Shown: piece by piece, positions 12,300 to 24,168 of the stretch
How the letters are laid out: every line of letters starts with the position of its first letter
Position numbering within the stretch: position 1 is the first letter of the stretch
Assembly (NCBI GenBank): GCA_020747015.1
Contig: JAGTJM010000036.1
Location: forward strand, 62,001-126,000
DNA: 64,000 bases
Direction of reading: 5' to 3'
From: Pyrenochaeta sp. MPI-SDFR-AT-0127
Taxonomy: Eukaryota > Ascomycota > Dothideomycetes > Pleosporales > Cucurbitariaceae
Translations under genes and position numbers: made by a program
Notes under the pieces: generated by a model
Told to the model about the DNA's origin: nothing
The model's input: the letters and a program-made list of their open reading frames with translations, nothing else
Database searches by the model: none

Positions 12300-12922
12300 T
12301 CATTTGCGGAGCCCATGGGCATAGTCCTCGTCCGTTGTATTAGTCGCCCACCAGCCGCCATCATAAGTAAAGTGCATCCGCTGGTCCTCTAGGATCCAAG
12401 CAAGGCGAAAAATTGCCATGTCGAGTAGGCTCTTCATCCCTCTATCGATTTGGCCGGCACACCGGCCCATAATACAACCTCCTTTGCCCCCTGTCTTTAG
12501 TACTGTAAAGCAATTCAAGCCTCCGGTTGTGCCGACCTTCATCGGGGTTGTAAATACACTCATTGAAAAGCTGCATCTTGAAGCTACGTTAGACTTGCAC
12601 CTAGGATGCACCCGAGGCGTCGCCACTAGCAGCAGAAGAGACCGATTGGGTGAAGGATGGATTGAATACTCATCTTGGCTATTCCACGCTTGCTGTCCTT
12701 GGCCACATGTCTGTGATTATCTAGCTGCTTGTTCCCAGGCTTTGTGAGCTGTATTTGAAAGCACAGGTCTTCTCCTGATACTTTTGATAGCCGGCTTCGA
12801 GCAAACGGAGTACAATTTTTGTTCACCCACTCAAAGGAGGAAGTTGTCAGGTGAACCGCATTGGCGTAAGGAGCTGGCAGGAGAACGGTCATGGTTGAAG
12901 CGAGAAGCTTGTTAAATATCAT
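12300..12922 (-). CDS. Small secreted cysteine-containing protein candidate
   Basis: I do not recognise a family. From an ATG at 12922 the protein begins MIFNKLLASTMTVLLPAPYA, which reads as a signal peptide with likely cleavage near ANA-VHL. The first exon then contains NCTPF and DLCFQ. A 44-nt intron at 12669..12626 (GTATTC to CTGCTAG) joins it in frame to a second exon with GLNCFTVLKTGGKGGC, IMGRC and a C-terminal stretch AIFRLAWILEDQRMHFTYDG, ending at 12300. This model gives 192 aa with about seven cysteines in the mature part. A longer intron ending at a TTTACAG site would also keep the frame and drop two cysteines, so the junction is uncertain. The small size, signal peptide, cysteines and position next to a transporter and a secreted oxidase suggest an effector-like or apoplastic protein; that is inference. 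Confidence 0.5.
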
Positions 12923-15150
12923 TTTGTGATATGTACAATTGCCTGTAGACGAGAAGATGAATATGGAAAATGGAATGGAGAAGGAAGCTGTGGACTTTTC
13001 TACGAGTTCCAGAACAGAGATGTGTAAAGGTGATGAAAATGGAGAGTAGGACGGTGAACAGCTCGTTGGCATTCGAAGAGGGGATTGTGACCCAGCAGGA
13101 AGTGACAAATCTTTTGTTACAATTTCCTTGAGCCCTGAAATGGGTTGCAACCTGTCGAGATAGTAAAGCCGATGATCACGTACAGCCACGTTCATTCTGG
13201 CTAGGATTTATCGTTCGTCTTCCTACAACATATACTCTTAAATGAACGGTCCTACTCCTGGATCTGAATCTGAGGATATATCCAATACCATCGCAACGCG
13301 TCCAAAAATGCCATGGAGATTCGAGCTTCCCAAAAGGAAGAGGAATGGCGCACTCTGGTGTTCACTGCACATTATCTTTCCTAGATGAGTTCATTTCTCA
13401 GTGAAGACCCATTTCGATGAGAAATAAAGACCATGTTACGGCTGGCTGCAGCTATTGAACGATGCTGCGCTATGTTAATTGATCTCTCAGGGGGCTTCAT
13501 TGTCAGTCACGTGATGCTATGGTGCCTAACCATTTACCCTAATATGCCGTGGCGAAGGCACAATGCGACATCGTGGCATGCACTTGTGTATCTCTAACCG
13601 CGGCACTTGGAGATGGTCATGATTCGAACATAGGCCTAAGATGAGTCTTGCCGTCAATCGAGGTTACCCCAGACGAGGCTTGGGAGAGCATTCTATGATG
13701 CCGATGCACTTGTGAGATCATGAAGCGAAATCGCGCTATATGGCAAAGTATCCTTGATAGATGGCTTGTCGTGCTGATGAACCCAATGGTTGAGGCGAAT
13801 TCTCTCATGCTGTACAATTGTGAGAGTGCCCAGGATGTCCGGACACTGCTGGGGTGACAGCTTGTGGTGGGGTGCCGTAGTAACCGAGGTTCCTCAGGCC
13901 TGTTGTCAAATGCAAATAAGCGTTACTGAAGCAATCACTTCATCAGCCATCATACCCAGTTTCCGGATCCAGCATTTACCCACATCACAGTGCACAAGGC
14001 TCCTGAGCTCAAGCCGTGAGCAATCTCTGAGGCTATGTTGGAATTTAAAACAGAACGCCAACAATTGTGTTTCTTTAACCAGTAAGATTTGATATTGTGA
14101 ATCACATCAACCATAGCCATGGAGTGGTTCAGGATTGCGGCGAGGATGTTGCAAATTGACATGAAGGAAGGACTAGTGCGCCAGCCTCCCGTCTGCAGCT
14201 CTCAAGCGAGGCAGCTTACTTCCATGCTGACTGGGCAATTGATCGGTGGCGCTGATCAAGAACGTATTGTGCATGACACATTGTTCTAGAAAGATAGCTG
14301 TGAACTGGGATATTTGCGATACATGCGGAGTCCCCACGGGCAGCCGTTTCATATCCTGAAGTTGTCCCAGATATACAGAATTTCAGCATTTCGGGGGACG
14401 CTTGCTTCGCCTGTCAAAAAAAAAGGCGGGATAAAGCACCCGAGTGTGGAGCACAACTGTGGAGTCACCAGAGGCGAAAGTTTTGTCTGATGGGTGGTGC
14501 AAAGTGGAAGACTTCTACATACGAAGGTGCTAGTGTTGTAAATCGCTGCCATATCGTCTCATCACGTGGTGCGACTGGCCGAAGCTTCTCCTGATTTGGA
14601 GCGCCGGCCCTGCAGCCGGCCTTTCAACTCCACCAACCACGCTCATCATTTCGGTTCCTCTAGTGCTGTCTGATTCGTCTTTTCGGTTGCTGGAGATGTG
14701 AGCTTTAGAGCAAGGGTTAGACGCAGGTAAATCTATTCAACCGTAGCTCAAGACTTCCGCCAGGGTGATCTACGTCTTCCAGAAGCACCTCTGAAGCAAT
14801 CTCGACCATTGTTGCGGGAGTTCAAAATGTTTGTTTTCGATGTTAGCGAGATGATCCGGGATGGTGGCTCTGGTGCGCTGTATGCACGCGTCTATTGACT
14901 CCATCCAACCAAACACGAGCAGGTTAGATTACACATAAAGCCAAAAGAGAGAGCCTCATTGCTTGATGATCGTGCGGCTGCTCGTTCCGCATGCCGAGCC
15001 TGATCACTGCATAGTCAAGATGCTTCTATGTGGCCCAGCTAAGGAATTAATCGTATAACCGTTCGGGGTATTTTGCCGCGCACTCTACCCCATGCGGCGG
15101 GTCATCCGTACAAAGTGCGATAATCCCCATATAACTCTAAGGTCATTTAT

Positions 15151-15168
15151 CCGGACCGCTGGACCGCT
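15151..15168 (+). promoter_or_regulatory. Tandem GGACCGCT motif upstream of MFS transporter
   Basis: GGACCGCT occurs twice head-to-tail at 15153-15160 and 15161-15168, preceded by CC so that CGG-A-CCG appears. It lies about 230-245 bp upstream of the transporter ATG. CGG/CCG triplets are what Zn2Cys6 factors bind. A related GGACCGGTCGGAC lies upstream of the convergent GMC gene. This is a candidate binding site only. Confidence 0.3.
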
Positions 15169-15202
15169 CTTTGGTAGCCAAGACATAGTATCAGACAATC
15201 TT

Positions 15203-15215
15203 TATACATATATAT
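15203..15215 (+). promoter_or_regulatory. TATA-like element of MFS transporter
   Basis: TATACATATATAT lies about 185 bp upstream of the ATG at 15398, a plausible TATA position given a leader of 100-150 nt. It is followed by C/A-rich leader sequence. Confidence 0.4.
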
Positions 15216-15397
15216 GAAGCAACAACACTTTCAGTCTATCCAGATCCAGCTGCAGCCAGCGCCACTCAGCACGATCACAACTTATATACACTGCGGCTCC
15301 TAACTGTGGTTTGGTTGTGCGTTTCGGAATCGAATCCACACTCCTTCCCCAATAATTTGATTCTTTAGGAGCGTCAAAGACATCAATAATTGACACG

Positions 15398-17119
15398 ATG
15401 GGCCTCTATCAGAAATTCACTCCCAACATAGGTGCTGTAGCGAAGAATAGGGCCGACGTGGAGGTTGCTCAGGCTGAGGCTCCTCACCTTCAGCGTGTCG
15501 ATTGGAAATCCGATCCAGGTCTGAGAAAGCTATACTTTTGGGCTTTCATAATCTGTATCGCCTCAGCAACCACAGGTTACGATGGGTACACAATAATGTC
15601 TGAAATGCTCCATCAGAACAACGACTGACGAAGTTTAGCTCTATGTTGAATAATCTTCGGATTCTCGAACACTGGACACGTTACTTTCACGATCCCAAAG
15701 AATCAACTCTTGGTCTATTGACCGCTCTTTACTCCATCGGCGCCATTGCCTCGCTTCCCATTACTCCCTTCATCGCCGATCATTTTGGACGTAAGGCCGC
15801 TATTGCTCTCGGATGCGTCATCATGATTGTTGGTGCCGCCATCCAGGGTGCGGCTAAGAACCTGGACTACTTTATGGGCGGCCGATTCTTGATGGGTTTC
15901 GGCAACTCCCTCGCTCAGCTGTCATCGCCCCTCTTGCTTACTGAGCTTTGCCATCCTCAGCATCGTGCTCGTGTCACCGCTGTTTACAACTGTCTCTGGA
16001 ACGTTGGCGCCATTATTTGTACCTGGTTGACTTTCGGCACCAAGCGAATCAACAGTGACTGGTGCTGGCGTATTCCTGCGCTTACTCAGGCCGCTCCTTC
16101 AATTATCCAGTTGGCTTTTATCTGGTTCATCCCTGAGTCTCCACGTTGGCTCATCTCCAAAGAGAGGAACGAGGAAGCTCTCAACATCCTCGGCAAGTAT
16201 CACGCCAACGGTGATATCAATAATGCTACCGTTCAGTTCGAATTCGCCGAGATCAAGGAGACTCTCCGCCTCGAGTTTCAGTATCAGAAGAATTCCTCTT
16301 ACCTCGACTTTTTCAAGACCAAGGGAAATAGGTACAGGCTTATGCTCCTTGCATCACTCGGTCTCTTTTCCCAGTGGTCCGGTAATGGTCTTGTCTCTTA
16401 CTACGCGACTGATGTCTACAAGAGCATTGGTATTACGGACGGTGATACACAGCTCGGCCTTAACGGTGGTCTTACGATTCTTTCGCTCATCGTGTCCGTC
16501 TCCTGCGCTCTACTCGTTGATCGGATTGGCCGCCGCCCTCTCTTCATCGCCGCCACTGCCTCCATGTGCGTGACTTTTATCATCTGGACGATTGCTTCAT
16601 CGCAACAAGAGGCCAAGAAGAGCAAATCTGCTGGTCAGGCTGTCATTGCTATGATTTGGATCTTCTCCGTCGCTTATGCGCTAGCTTGGTCCGGTCTACT
16701 TGTCGCGTACACTGTCGAAATTCTTCCCTTCAAGATTCGTGCAAAAGGTCTCATGATCATGAATTTCTTTATCCAAGTTGCTCTGACGATTAACCAATAC
16801 GTCAACCCCTATGGCTTCGAGTACCTGCACCCCACCTGGAAATTTTACACCATATACGCTGTAAGCCATCCATTCCCTACTTACTTTGTCACTGTTGGCT
16901 AACAACAGTTAGTGCTGGATCTTCCTTGAACTGGTATTTGTTACTGCCTTCTACGTTGAGACTCGCGGCCCTACTCTCGAGGAGGTTGCTAAAATATTCG
17001 ATGGTGACGAGGCAGAGGTTGCCTACATTGACCTTGAAAAAGTCGAGGCTCAAGTCATGACCTCTGGCTACGAGAAGAACCACAATATTCGCGTTGAGCA
17101 CACCGGGAGGTATACCTAA
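15398..17119 (+). CDS. MFS sugar transporter (hexose/lactose permease type)
   Basis: A major-facilitator sugar porter, expected in the plasma membrane with 12 helices. There are three exons: 15398..15585, 15639..16860 and 16913..17119, with introns of 53 and 52 nt, giving 538 aa, normal for the family. The first splice restores TTGYDGSMLNNL in helix 1, and the second joins KFYTIYA to CWIFLELVFVTAFYVETRG. Sugar-porter signatures visible are DHFGRKAAIALG after helix 2, PESPRWLISKERNEEAL before the central loop, DRIGRRPLF after helix 8, PFKIRAKG, and VETRGPTLEEVAKIFDG at the C-terminus. Codons favour C- and T-ending forms more than neighbouring genes, as in strongly expressed genes. It converges with a secreted GMC oxidoreductase; uptake of a sugar or its oxidised product would fit, but the substrate cannot be read from sequence. 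Confidence 0.92.
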
Positions 17120-17682
17120 GCTTTACTTCGATTTGTTTAGTATGTCTGATAAGCGGCTGTTTGATGGCCACAAAATAATGTTAGCATTGAATTTCACATC
17201 GGATTTTCTACGCCAACGTTAGCCTGCGACCTTTGAATGCTTACGTGCTATTGATTCAGCATTACCTGCGAGTGATTGAAATTATTCTACGTCAGGGTTT
17301 ACTCTCCTAATGCACGGTTTGCTAATGTTAAACTGTATCAGGTCCGCGCCGAAGATGATCCATACTACATTTATCAAGACCCCCCAATGCCTCAAACTAG
17401 CACTGCAGTGACTAGTCTATGTAGCGTGAGAAAAAAGGTATAGGGCAAATCACGCAATGAAAAACAGAAGCATCCATCATTATCAAAAAGCTTCGGGCTT
17501 CTCTACCTTTCACAATAAGAGAGAGTCCTGAGCATGCGATCTGTGGAGTGCAGAAAAAACGCCAACCGATCCCTTGATTGCGAGTGAAATGAAAATCTTC
17601 CTGCTCTCTCTTTTCATTGGGAGCTTTCATTAAAACACACACAGGAAGATATATCTAACAGCCAGCACCAGAGTACTCTCAT
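17120..17682. other. Convergent intergenic region MFS / GMC
   Basis: About 560 bp between two stop codons, moderately AT-rich. It is probably 3'-UTR for both genes; no gene seen. Confidence 0.4.
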
Positions 17683-19766
17683 TTAGCGCCTGTTCTTGAT
17701 GATGTGGGCAGCTTTTTCACCTACTGCATACATGGTCGATTGGATGTGCTGTGAAGGAATAAGAGGCAGGATTGAGGCATCGACAACAGACAGTTGGTTG
17801 ATGCCATAAAACAACAACTCATGCGACACGCAACCACCCAGGTCTTCTGGCATCATAGCACAAGAGCCACTAGGATGAGACAGAGTTGGCCATATGCTCC
17901 CCAGCTCGATAGATTTCTTGATTATTTCGTCGTCGGTCTTGTACTGTGAGCCAGGAGATGTCTCAACTAGTGAAAACTTCTCGAGTTCAGGGCGAGCCCA
18001 CACTGTTCTGATGTAGCGGACGCAGGATGCAAGGACAGACTTATCAATGGGGTTGCTCAGGGCATTGTAGAATATCCTCGGCGGTCCCTGAGGATCTGCA
18101 GGGTTGATGTTAATCGTTCCACGAGATAGAGGCTTCTGATGGGCAACAAGCACAAAGGAGCCCGCTGCTGGAATTGGGTATTCAACAATACCAGCCTCAT
18201 CATTCAGATATAAACCAGCAAGAATCTTTCGCTGCGCCTGAATTCCTTTGAGTAGCTTTGTGCTATTCCTGTAGATTGAGGGTAGATATGCATCATTCTT
18301 GAGGTTATTTATCTGGGCAACGAGATTGCGGTAATTCTCTGGGTCAACTTGAGGCAGTGGAATGAATGCTAGAGCGTTTCCACGGGCCTGGGTTAGCGGA
18401 CCCGTTTTGGATGTACGATACTCCTCCCATGCTGACTCATTGAATGTTGCGTTAGAGTTCAAAGAGCCCGGGTTGGGGAAGCTAATGTTGGAGATGTTGT
18501 ACGCCACATTCGTATATGGATGATCTTGGAAATTGGCTCCTACACCGTCATGTTCGAGTTTCACTTTGATGCCAGCAGCCTGAAGAATGGATCTAGGGCC
18601 TACACCGCTGAGCTGGAGGAGCTTGGGTGTGTTGACGGACCCTGCTGCCAAGACTACTTCTTTCCTCGCATATACTATAGTGGATGTGCCGGTCCTCCTG
18701 TCCGTAATTTTCACACCCTTGGCGGTAAGCTTCTTGCCACTATTGAAAACTATTTCGGTAACCGTAGTCTCTAAAAGAAGCTTGAGGTTCGATCGTGTTG
18801 AAACGGTATCGTAGTAGGAATTTCGAGCGTGCGATCTTTCTCCAGTTACCGGATTCATAGTGTTAGGGTACCATGATGCGCCATACGCCTCCCCATTGTT
18901 CCCGTCGCGAGCCATATGCGCACCAGCGCCTTTGAATGCTTTGAAGTAATCCTTTATATCTGGGTACTGAAAGTCTGATATTCCGAGTTTGAGGGGCCCG
19001 TGTCCGTAACTGAAACATACTGTCGTCAGCGTATATTTCAATCGTATATGAGGATGGTAACTCACGCTTCAGGATCCCAGCTAATACCAAACTCCTTGGC
19101 GGTATCACCCGGTGGTGGTACAAATTCAGTCCCTTTTCTGAAAAAGGGGTATAAGCCTTTCCATCCCCATCCATCATTACCTAGCTCTTCCCAGGCGTCA
19201 TAGTCTGCAGCAGACCCCCGATCATACACCATACCGTTGACAATGGAACCACCACCGAGTACCTGAGCTACACGAGTGTTCCAGGTTCTGCCTGCAAGTT
19301 CAGGTTCCGGGTCGGAAACATAATTCGGCCAAAGAAGAGATGTGTTTAAAGGATATGTAGCACCGAATGGGAGGCGTATATTGGGATTATCATCTGCGCG
19401 ACCGGCTTCAATTACGAGTATTGTTTCTGTGCAAACAAATAATTTAGTCTTGCAAAGTCTTTCATGCAAATTGATACACGATTTGGTAGGACAAAGTCTA
19501 TAAACACAGAGTGGCTTCTGGCAGCGTAACGGTCCTCGAAAACTAGCACAGGCTTATTGTGATCATAGATGGATTTTAGTCCACGTACTTTTGATGTCCT
19601 CCGACAATCGATTTGCGACAATTAGACCTGTGACACCGCCTCCGACAATCACGTAGTCAAAGGTCTCTTCCGCAGCACGCGTCTGAGGCGAGTCGTTGCC
19701 ACTGGGGAGTGCAGAAGTCAACCCAAGCAAGGTTATGACCGCCAAGTTCCTGTATGAACGCATCAT
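17683..19766 (-). CDS. Secreted GMC family FAD-dependent oxidoreductase
   Basis: GMC enzymes oxidise alcohols or sugars with FAD; secreted fungal ones include aryl-alcohol oxidase, glucose oxidase and glucose dehydrogenase. There are three exons: 19766..19589, 19426..19066 and 19009..17683, with introns of 162 and 56 nt, giving 621 aa. A signal peptide (MMRSYRNLAVITLLGLTSALP) precedes the Rossmann motif DYVIVGGGVTGLIVANRLSE (Gly 42-44). The GMC signatures GGGSIVNGMVYDRG and GSVNTPKLLQLSGVG are intact. The catalytic histidine region SHPSGSCAMMP and the second histidine in PSQHIQSTMYAVGEKAA are present, so it should be active. Several N-x-S/T sites (NISNIS, NATFNES) fit a secreted glycoprotein. 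The 162-nt first intron is long for this window. Substrate unknown. Confidence 0.93.
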
Positions 19767-21656
19767 TGCGAAGCCTTTCGACGGTGAAAGCGCAAAGAAG
19801 GTGCGCGAAATTTTGTTTGGCTGGCTGGATTGTAGTTACAGAGACAGGACTTTTTGTTATTTAGTACTTACGAACTAACCAGTTATTGCCTCTAAAATTG
19901 TGTCTCGGCACCTAGAGGATCATGAGTCGTGGATACGGACATTAATTGCGTCAATGCTCATCAATACCGACTTTGACGGTTGGCCACTGAGCTTGAGTTC
20001 TGGCCACGCGGGACGCTGAAAAGCGCCGAAATGGCCCGCCCTACTGGGACCGGTCGGACACGGAATGCCATTAATTAGGTCTGAGAAGATAGGGTTACGA
20101 GATTTGACGTTAAGGGGGGCTCCACTATGCGGCTCGGTGCTCTACTGAATGGAACTAGGCTGCGGTACCGCCCGTTCGCCCGTTTCATTGCCGTTCGGCA
20201 TTCTTGCAATACGAACCATAATCCATTTAATAATAAGTGGTATCCTTGAGATAGAATAAACACAAATCGGAGGTTGAAGGTAGTGCAAGTCTTCCAGAAT
20301 TCTCTTTCAGAAAGACTGCGATCAAATGAGAAGTTCGCCTATTTCACCATTTTCGCTGCGCGCTCAAGAGAGAGACGCAAGCTCCTTGCTAAGTCTCTGG
20401 AGGTAGAGTTTGGATTCATGTGGTACAATCACTATCCACAGGACCGCAAGGATAATTTAGCTCTCCAGATACAAAGTAATTGGCTGTATGTCGCTCTTTA
20501 CGCTTGGCTGTGAATAATGCGATGCAAGACTAAGCCACCGGCCAAGGCGTACGCACAACCATTTACCCAGCCAGTCACCATTGGTAGGTTAGCTTCACCA
20601 TGTTGAATTTTCTGCATCCTTGTGGGCCGCAATGTCCCATGTCAGTCAATAAATTCTCTCTCAAATCCTGCTATGTCTCGTATCTGCAGCCAGACATGGG
20701 TGGGTTACACTCTCACTCAAAGTGATGAGCTGCACAGGGAGTTGCACAGGATTATCATTATCAGTGTACTTTACGATTTCTGTTTCAGCAGTCTGCAAAG
20801 CCCACCATAAGGCTATGAAGCGAACTCGCTCATTACCTTTGCCTTCCTAATTACGTTCCGTTCCTGGACTACTGGCCTTTGAACGAATGCAGGGTCTAAT
20901 GCATGCCGAGAAATCTCTCACGCGCGTAAGATGGCCCCCAAAGCGCAGTTTACGCCTTCCAGGCTCGTGTGGCGTTTGGTTCGTGCATTTTTCCAATATA
21001 AAACTGAGGCATTATAGAGTACGAGGCCTCGCCAATCATACTGACGTGGAGTGATGTGTGTCGGAACAAGGCCAAACATCCTTCACTAATGGACGCATAA
21101 AACAATCCGCTGTTCAGCTCAACATTTGATTCGACGTTGAAGCAAAGTGACGTTGTACTCCAAGGCAGTGGTTTCTGCTTTTGGTCAATTTTGCCAAAGT
21201 CCGAATCCTTGTTAAAACTCTACTGGACGAACAACCCAGCCACGTTTAAGCCATGACAAAGGGGGCCTGTCTAAACGTTGAAGGGTACGATCAGCCAGTA
21301 TTTCTCGCCTGCTACATAGTCCACATTACCTACCCTTCATCTGATCAGAAGCGAGCGGGTAAGAAGCATGGGGTACATGGCTTAGCGTGCAGGATGCAGG
21401 GTGCCTACCTACTAACATCCTTTCCGACACGCAATCCTCTCAGCATCATCCAGATATATTTTTGGCTCACCAGCCCGGTTTCCAAGCTGCAAAGCCCATC
21501 AGGAGTGTTGTGAATTTTATCTGGACTCCTGGTAGCAGGTCGGTGAGGTTTATGAGCGAGATAAAGAATGCGTATTGAGTGATTCCGTTGGCTGCCCGCG
21601 ATCAGGATTTGGACATTTTGCATCCGCTATCTGCTTGCCATAGTAGCATTCCCATA
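19767..21656. promoter_or_regulatory. Divergent intergenic region GMC / SAT4 protein
   Basis: About 1.9 kb upstream of two divergent genes. I found no convincing gene. The GMC side holds GGACCGGTCGGAC (20047-20059), listed separately. Confidence 0.4.
20047..20063 (-). promoter_or_regulatory. GGACCG/CGGTC-rich site upstream of GMC gene
   Basis: GGACCGGTCGGACACGG contains the palindrome GACCGGTC plus further CGG triplets. It is about 280 bp upstream of the GMC start. The GGACCG core matches the tandem motif about 240 bp upstream of the MFS transporter. It is a candidate Zn2Cys6-factor site. Confidence 0.3.
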
Positions 21657-22946
21657 ATGGCGGATACACAGCGACAAGCATGGCCCAATCGTCGAATCGA
21701 GATCCTGGTCCCGACAACAATGCTCTGCGGTCTCAGTACCATTATCCAGGTATGGGGTCTTGCCTATGGGTTCAAGATCAAGCGAAAGCTGTTACTGTGC
21801 GACACCCTTCTGGTTCTCGCCGCGGTAAGTCCACAAGCTCGTTGTCAGAACTATAGATTTTAGCCATACTAATATTCAAGTCAAAGTTGCTCAACATCAC
21901 ATCCACAAGCATCTGCTACGAAACTACTCACTACGGACAAGGCCGCCACATCAATGATCCATCGGTCTCTAAATCCCACGACCTCACACAATACAATTAC
22001 TACCTATGGATCGGCCAAATCATCAATCTGATTGCATTGACTCTGCTCAAGTACTCCATCTGTGCTTACCTTCTCGCCTTGAAATTTTCTCAAGTCTACC
22101 TTGGAGTAGTTTGGGTGAGTATTTTAATGCTTACTGTACTCAATTTCTTGATGCCGATAATAAACATGTTCTGTCGTGATCCTTTGGAGGCAAATTGGAA
22201 CAGGGATATTGGCGGGAAGTGCTTTATGAAAATTGGGGAATCAAGGCTTGCGTATACCCAGGTTCGTTAATAAATGTTTACCGTGCCACAGTTGGACTTT
22301 GTTAATGCAAAGGTAGGCAATTTCGAACATCATAACGAACGTGATTTACATTGTAGCGCCAATCATCTACCTCTTCACATTCCAGCTTCCTCGCCAAACC
22401 CAATGGGGTGTTTGTTTCATTTGCGGTCTTGGCTTTATGTGAGAATATATACTCCCTGCTAAATTGCAATTTGGACTTCACGTAGGCTAATCGATTTTCA
22501 TTAGAGCCGTAGCCTGCTCTATCGTCAAAACCATTGAACTGAGCACGCTGCTGATAAGCCGCGATACCACCTGGGATAGCACAAACTTCAGCATCTGGTC
22601 CGCAATTGAACTCTCTCTCGGCGTACTCATCGCCTCCCTTCTGCCGCTTCGAAAGCAATTTGACGCTATCTTCCGTTGTGTACTACAGTCAATATTCAAA
22701 AGCAGTAATCCACGAATTCAGGATGGTAGTGGAATACCAATGTACAACTCAAGCAGGCCTTTTACAATGGGTAGCAACCCAAATGGAAAGCGGCCGTTGG
22801 GTAATTGTGACGACGACAGTGAAACGCATATGCTAGATTCAGGAGGAGTAGAAAGGAAATTCGAGATCACGAAGACTGTGATGCATACGGTTAGGAGTGA
22901 GGAGAGGGATATAGTAAAATTGCCAGGTCCAACATATCGCACATAG
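21657..22946 (+). CDS. SAT4/rhodopsin-domain integral membrane protein (Pth11-like)
   Basis: SAT4-domain proteins have about seven helices and include Pth11-type receptors in fungi; most are uncharacterised. Four exons (21657..21824, 21881..22261, 22317..22438, 22505..22946; introns 56, 55 and 66 nt) give 370 aa. Features seen: a first helix around VPTTMLCGLSTIIQVWGLAYG, the YYLWIGQIINLIALTLLKYSIC helix region with the family's typical LLKYSIC-like motif, a GGKCF loop cysteine, and PIIYLFTFQLP before the QTQWGVCFICGLGFI helix. The C-terminal tail from about residue 290 is hydrophilic. There is no CFEM domain, so it is not a full Pth11. The second intron ends at GGTAG, close to an alternative AAAG; the chosen site keeps AYTQAISNIITNVIYIVAP in the family pattern. 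Confidence 0.82.
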
Positions 22947-23302
22947 AGAAACAGCTATAGATGAGATTATGAATCTAGTAGCCCGTTGTCGACCTGCAGA
23001 TATGTATAGTCTATTGAACTTTCAATGGAGAATCTATCGTAGATGACCCAGAAGTACATAAAAGGCCACAGGCTACCAAAAGCAAAGGTAGATCCTAAAA
23101 TTTAGGCAACTGCCAACTCCTGATATGCGGATTTGATGCTCCGAAATTGTTTCCACCGAACGACTGAAATGCTAAAGATGAAAAGTTCGGGTATCTCGAG
23201 CGCGAATGAATGCAGGAAAAAGACAGAAAAGAGGACATGAAACTGTCGATGAGGTGGCACACTGAAAGAAAGCGCTAAAGCTTCGCTGGTCATCCCAATC
23301 AA
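22947..23302. other. Convergent intergenic region
   Basis: About 355 bp between the SAT4 and Sec2-like stop codons. Nothing beyond 3'-UTR sequence is seen. Confidence 0.4.
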
Positions 23303-24168
23303 TCACTTTCTCGATGGTGGTGCCAGTGTTGCACCTGTGGTAGCCATAGCTGGCTCGTTCAATATTGCCTTGACGCGGTCGATCCGACTAACTGCTTTCT
23401 CCAGCCTGTCTAACCTCCCCATCTTCTCCCGGTCCCTTCTCTCCAGCGTCTCCACTCGCTCTTCTAACTTCGCCCTCGCCCGACGCTCTTCTGCAACCAT
23501 CTCATTCGCCTGGCTGAAAAGTTGTACGCTGAGTTCTTCAATCTCAATGTCTACTTTCTGAACACGAGCCTCGGCTTTGGCACGGAGAGAGCGTTCGCGT
23601 TCCAACTCGTTCAGGAGAGTTATGTCGACAGGTGTAGGTTGGGGAGCGGTTGGGAAAGTATCCTTGGCAGGTGGCAGAGGAGGCGGGAGGGAGGAAGAGT
23701 TGTTGGGAGAACTGCGGCGACCAGTTAGAAAGGAGAATCGGGATGGCTTTGTGTTGGAGCCTGCAGTGGCCGGCCGTGGCCGCTCGTCTGAAGGGCGTGA
23801 TGGGTCAAGCGAGTCAGACGTGTTTGAGCGAGGAAGCCTGTTGCCGTCTTGGGCTATTCGTAGACTGCGAATTTGGTCTTCATAGTCGGCGCATCTGTCG
23901 ACTATGGTGTGTTAGTGTATGTCATCTCTCTAACGGAGTTTGATGGTGCTTCTGTGCGAGAACGAAAAATGTACACACCAGCAGCAGTCGCCTTCTCTTT
24001 GAGCCGCTCCATCTGCGCCTCTAGCTCTAAGATCCTTCTCTTCGAGTCTTCAATGTCTCCGGTGTCCAGAGGCACGCTGGTACCGCATGCTGGACAGCTT
24101 TGTGTGTTCGTAGGATGTTTTGTTGATATTGAGGGGGCTGGTGGTGGAAGTGGTGTAGTTGCTGCCAT
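23303..24168 (-). CDS. Sec2p-domain (Rab GDP/GTP exchange factor) coiled-coil protein
   Basis: Sec2 activates the Rab GTPase Sec4 on secretory vesicles for polarised exocytosis. Two exons (24168..23979 and 23901..23303, intron 77 nt) give 262 aa. Residues 1-30 are Pro/Thr-rich with a CPAC pair (Cys 25, 28). A short helix GDIEDSKRRILELEAQMERL follows, then a Ser/Pro-rich linker. The C-terminal coiled coil runs from ELERERSLRAKAEARVQKVD through EIEELSVQLFSQANEMVAEE to the end; it is the Sec2 N-terminal-domain signature as I know it. The splice restores KATAAVDRCADYEDQIRSL. The protein ends soon after the coiled coil, so it is much shorter than yeast Sec2 (759 aa) and lacks its C-terminal targeting region. 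Confidence 0.82.

Larger units (their letters stand above)
12923..15397. promoter_or_regulatory. Divergent intergenic region, secreted protein / MFS transporter
   Basis: About 2.5 kb with no convincing gene on either strand; open frames are short and without family resemblance. The last 250 bp hold a duplicated GGACCGCT (15153-15168) and a TATA-like element (15203-15215), listed separately. Confidence 0.4.
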
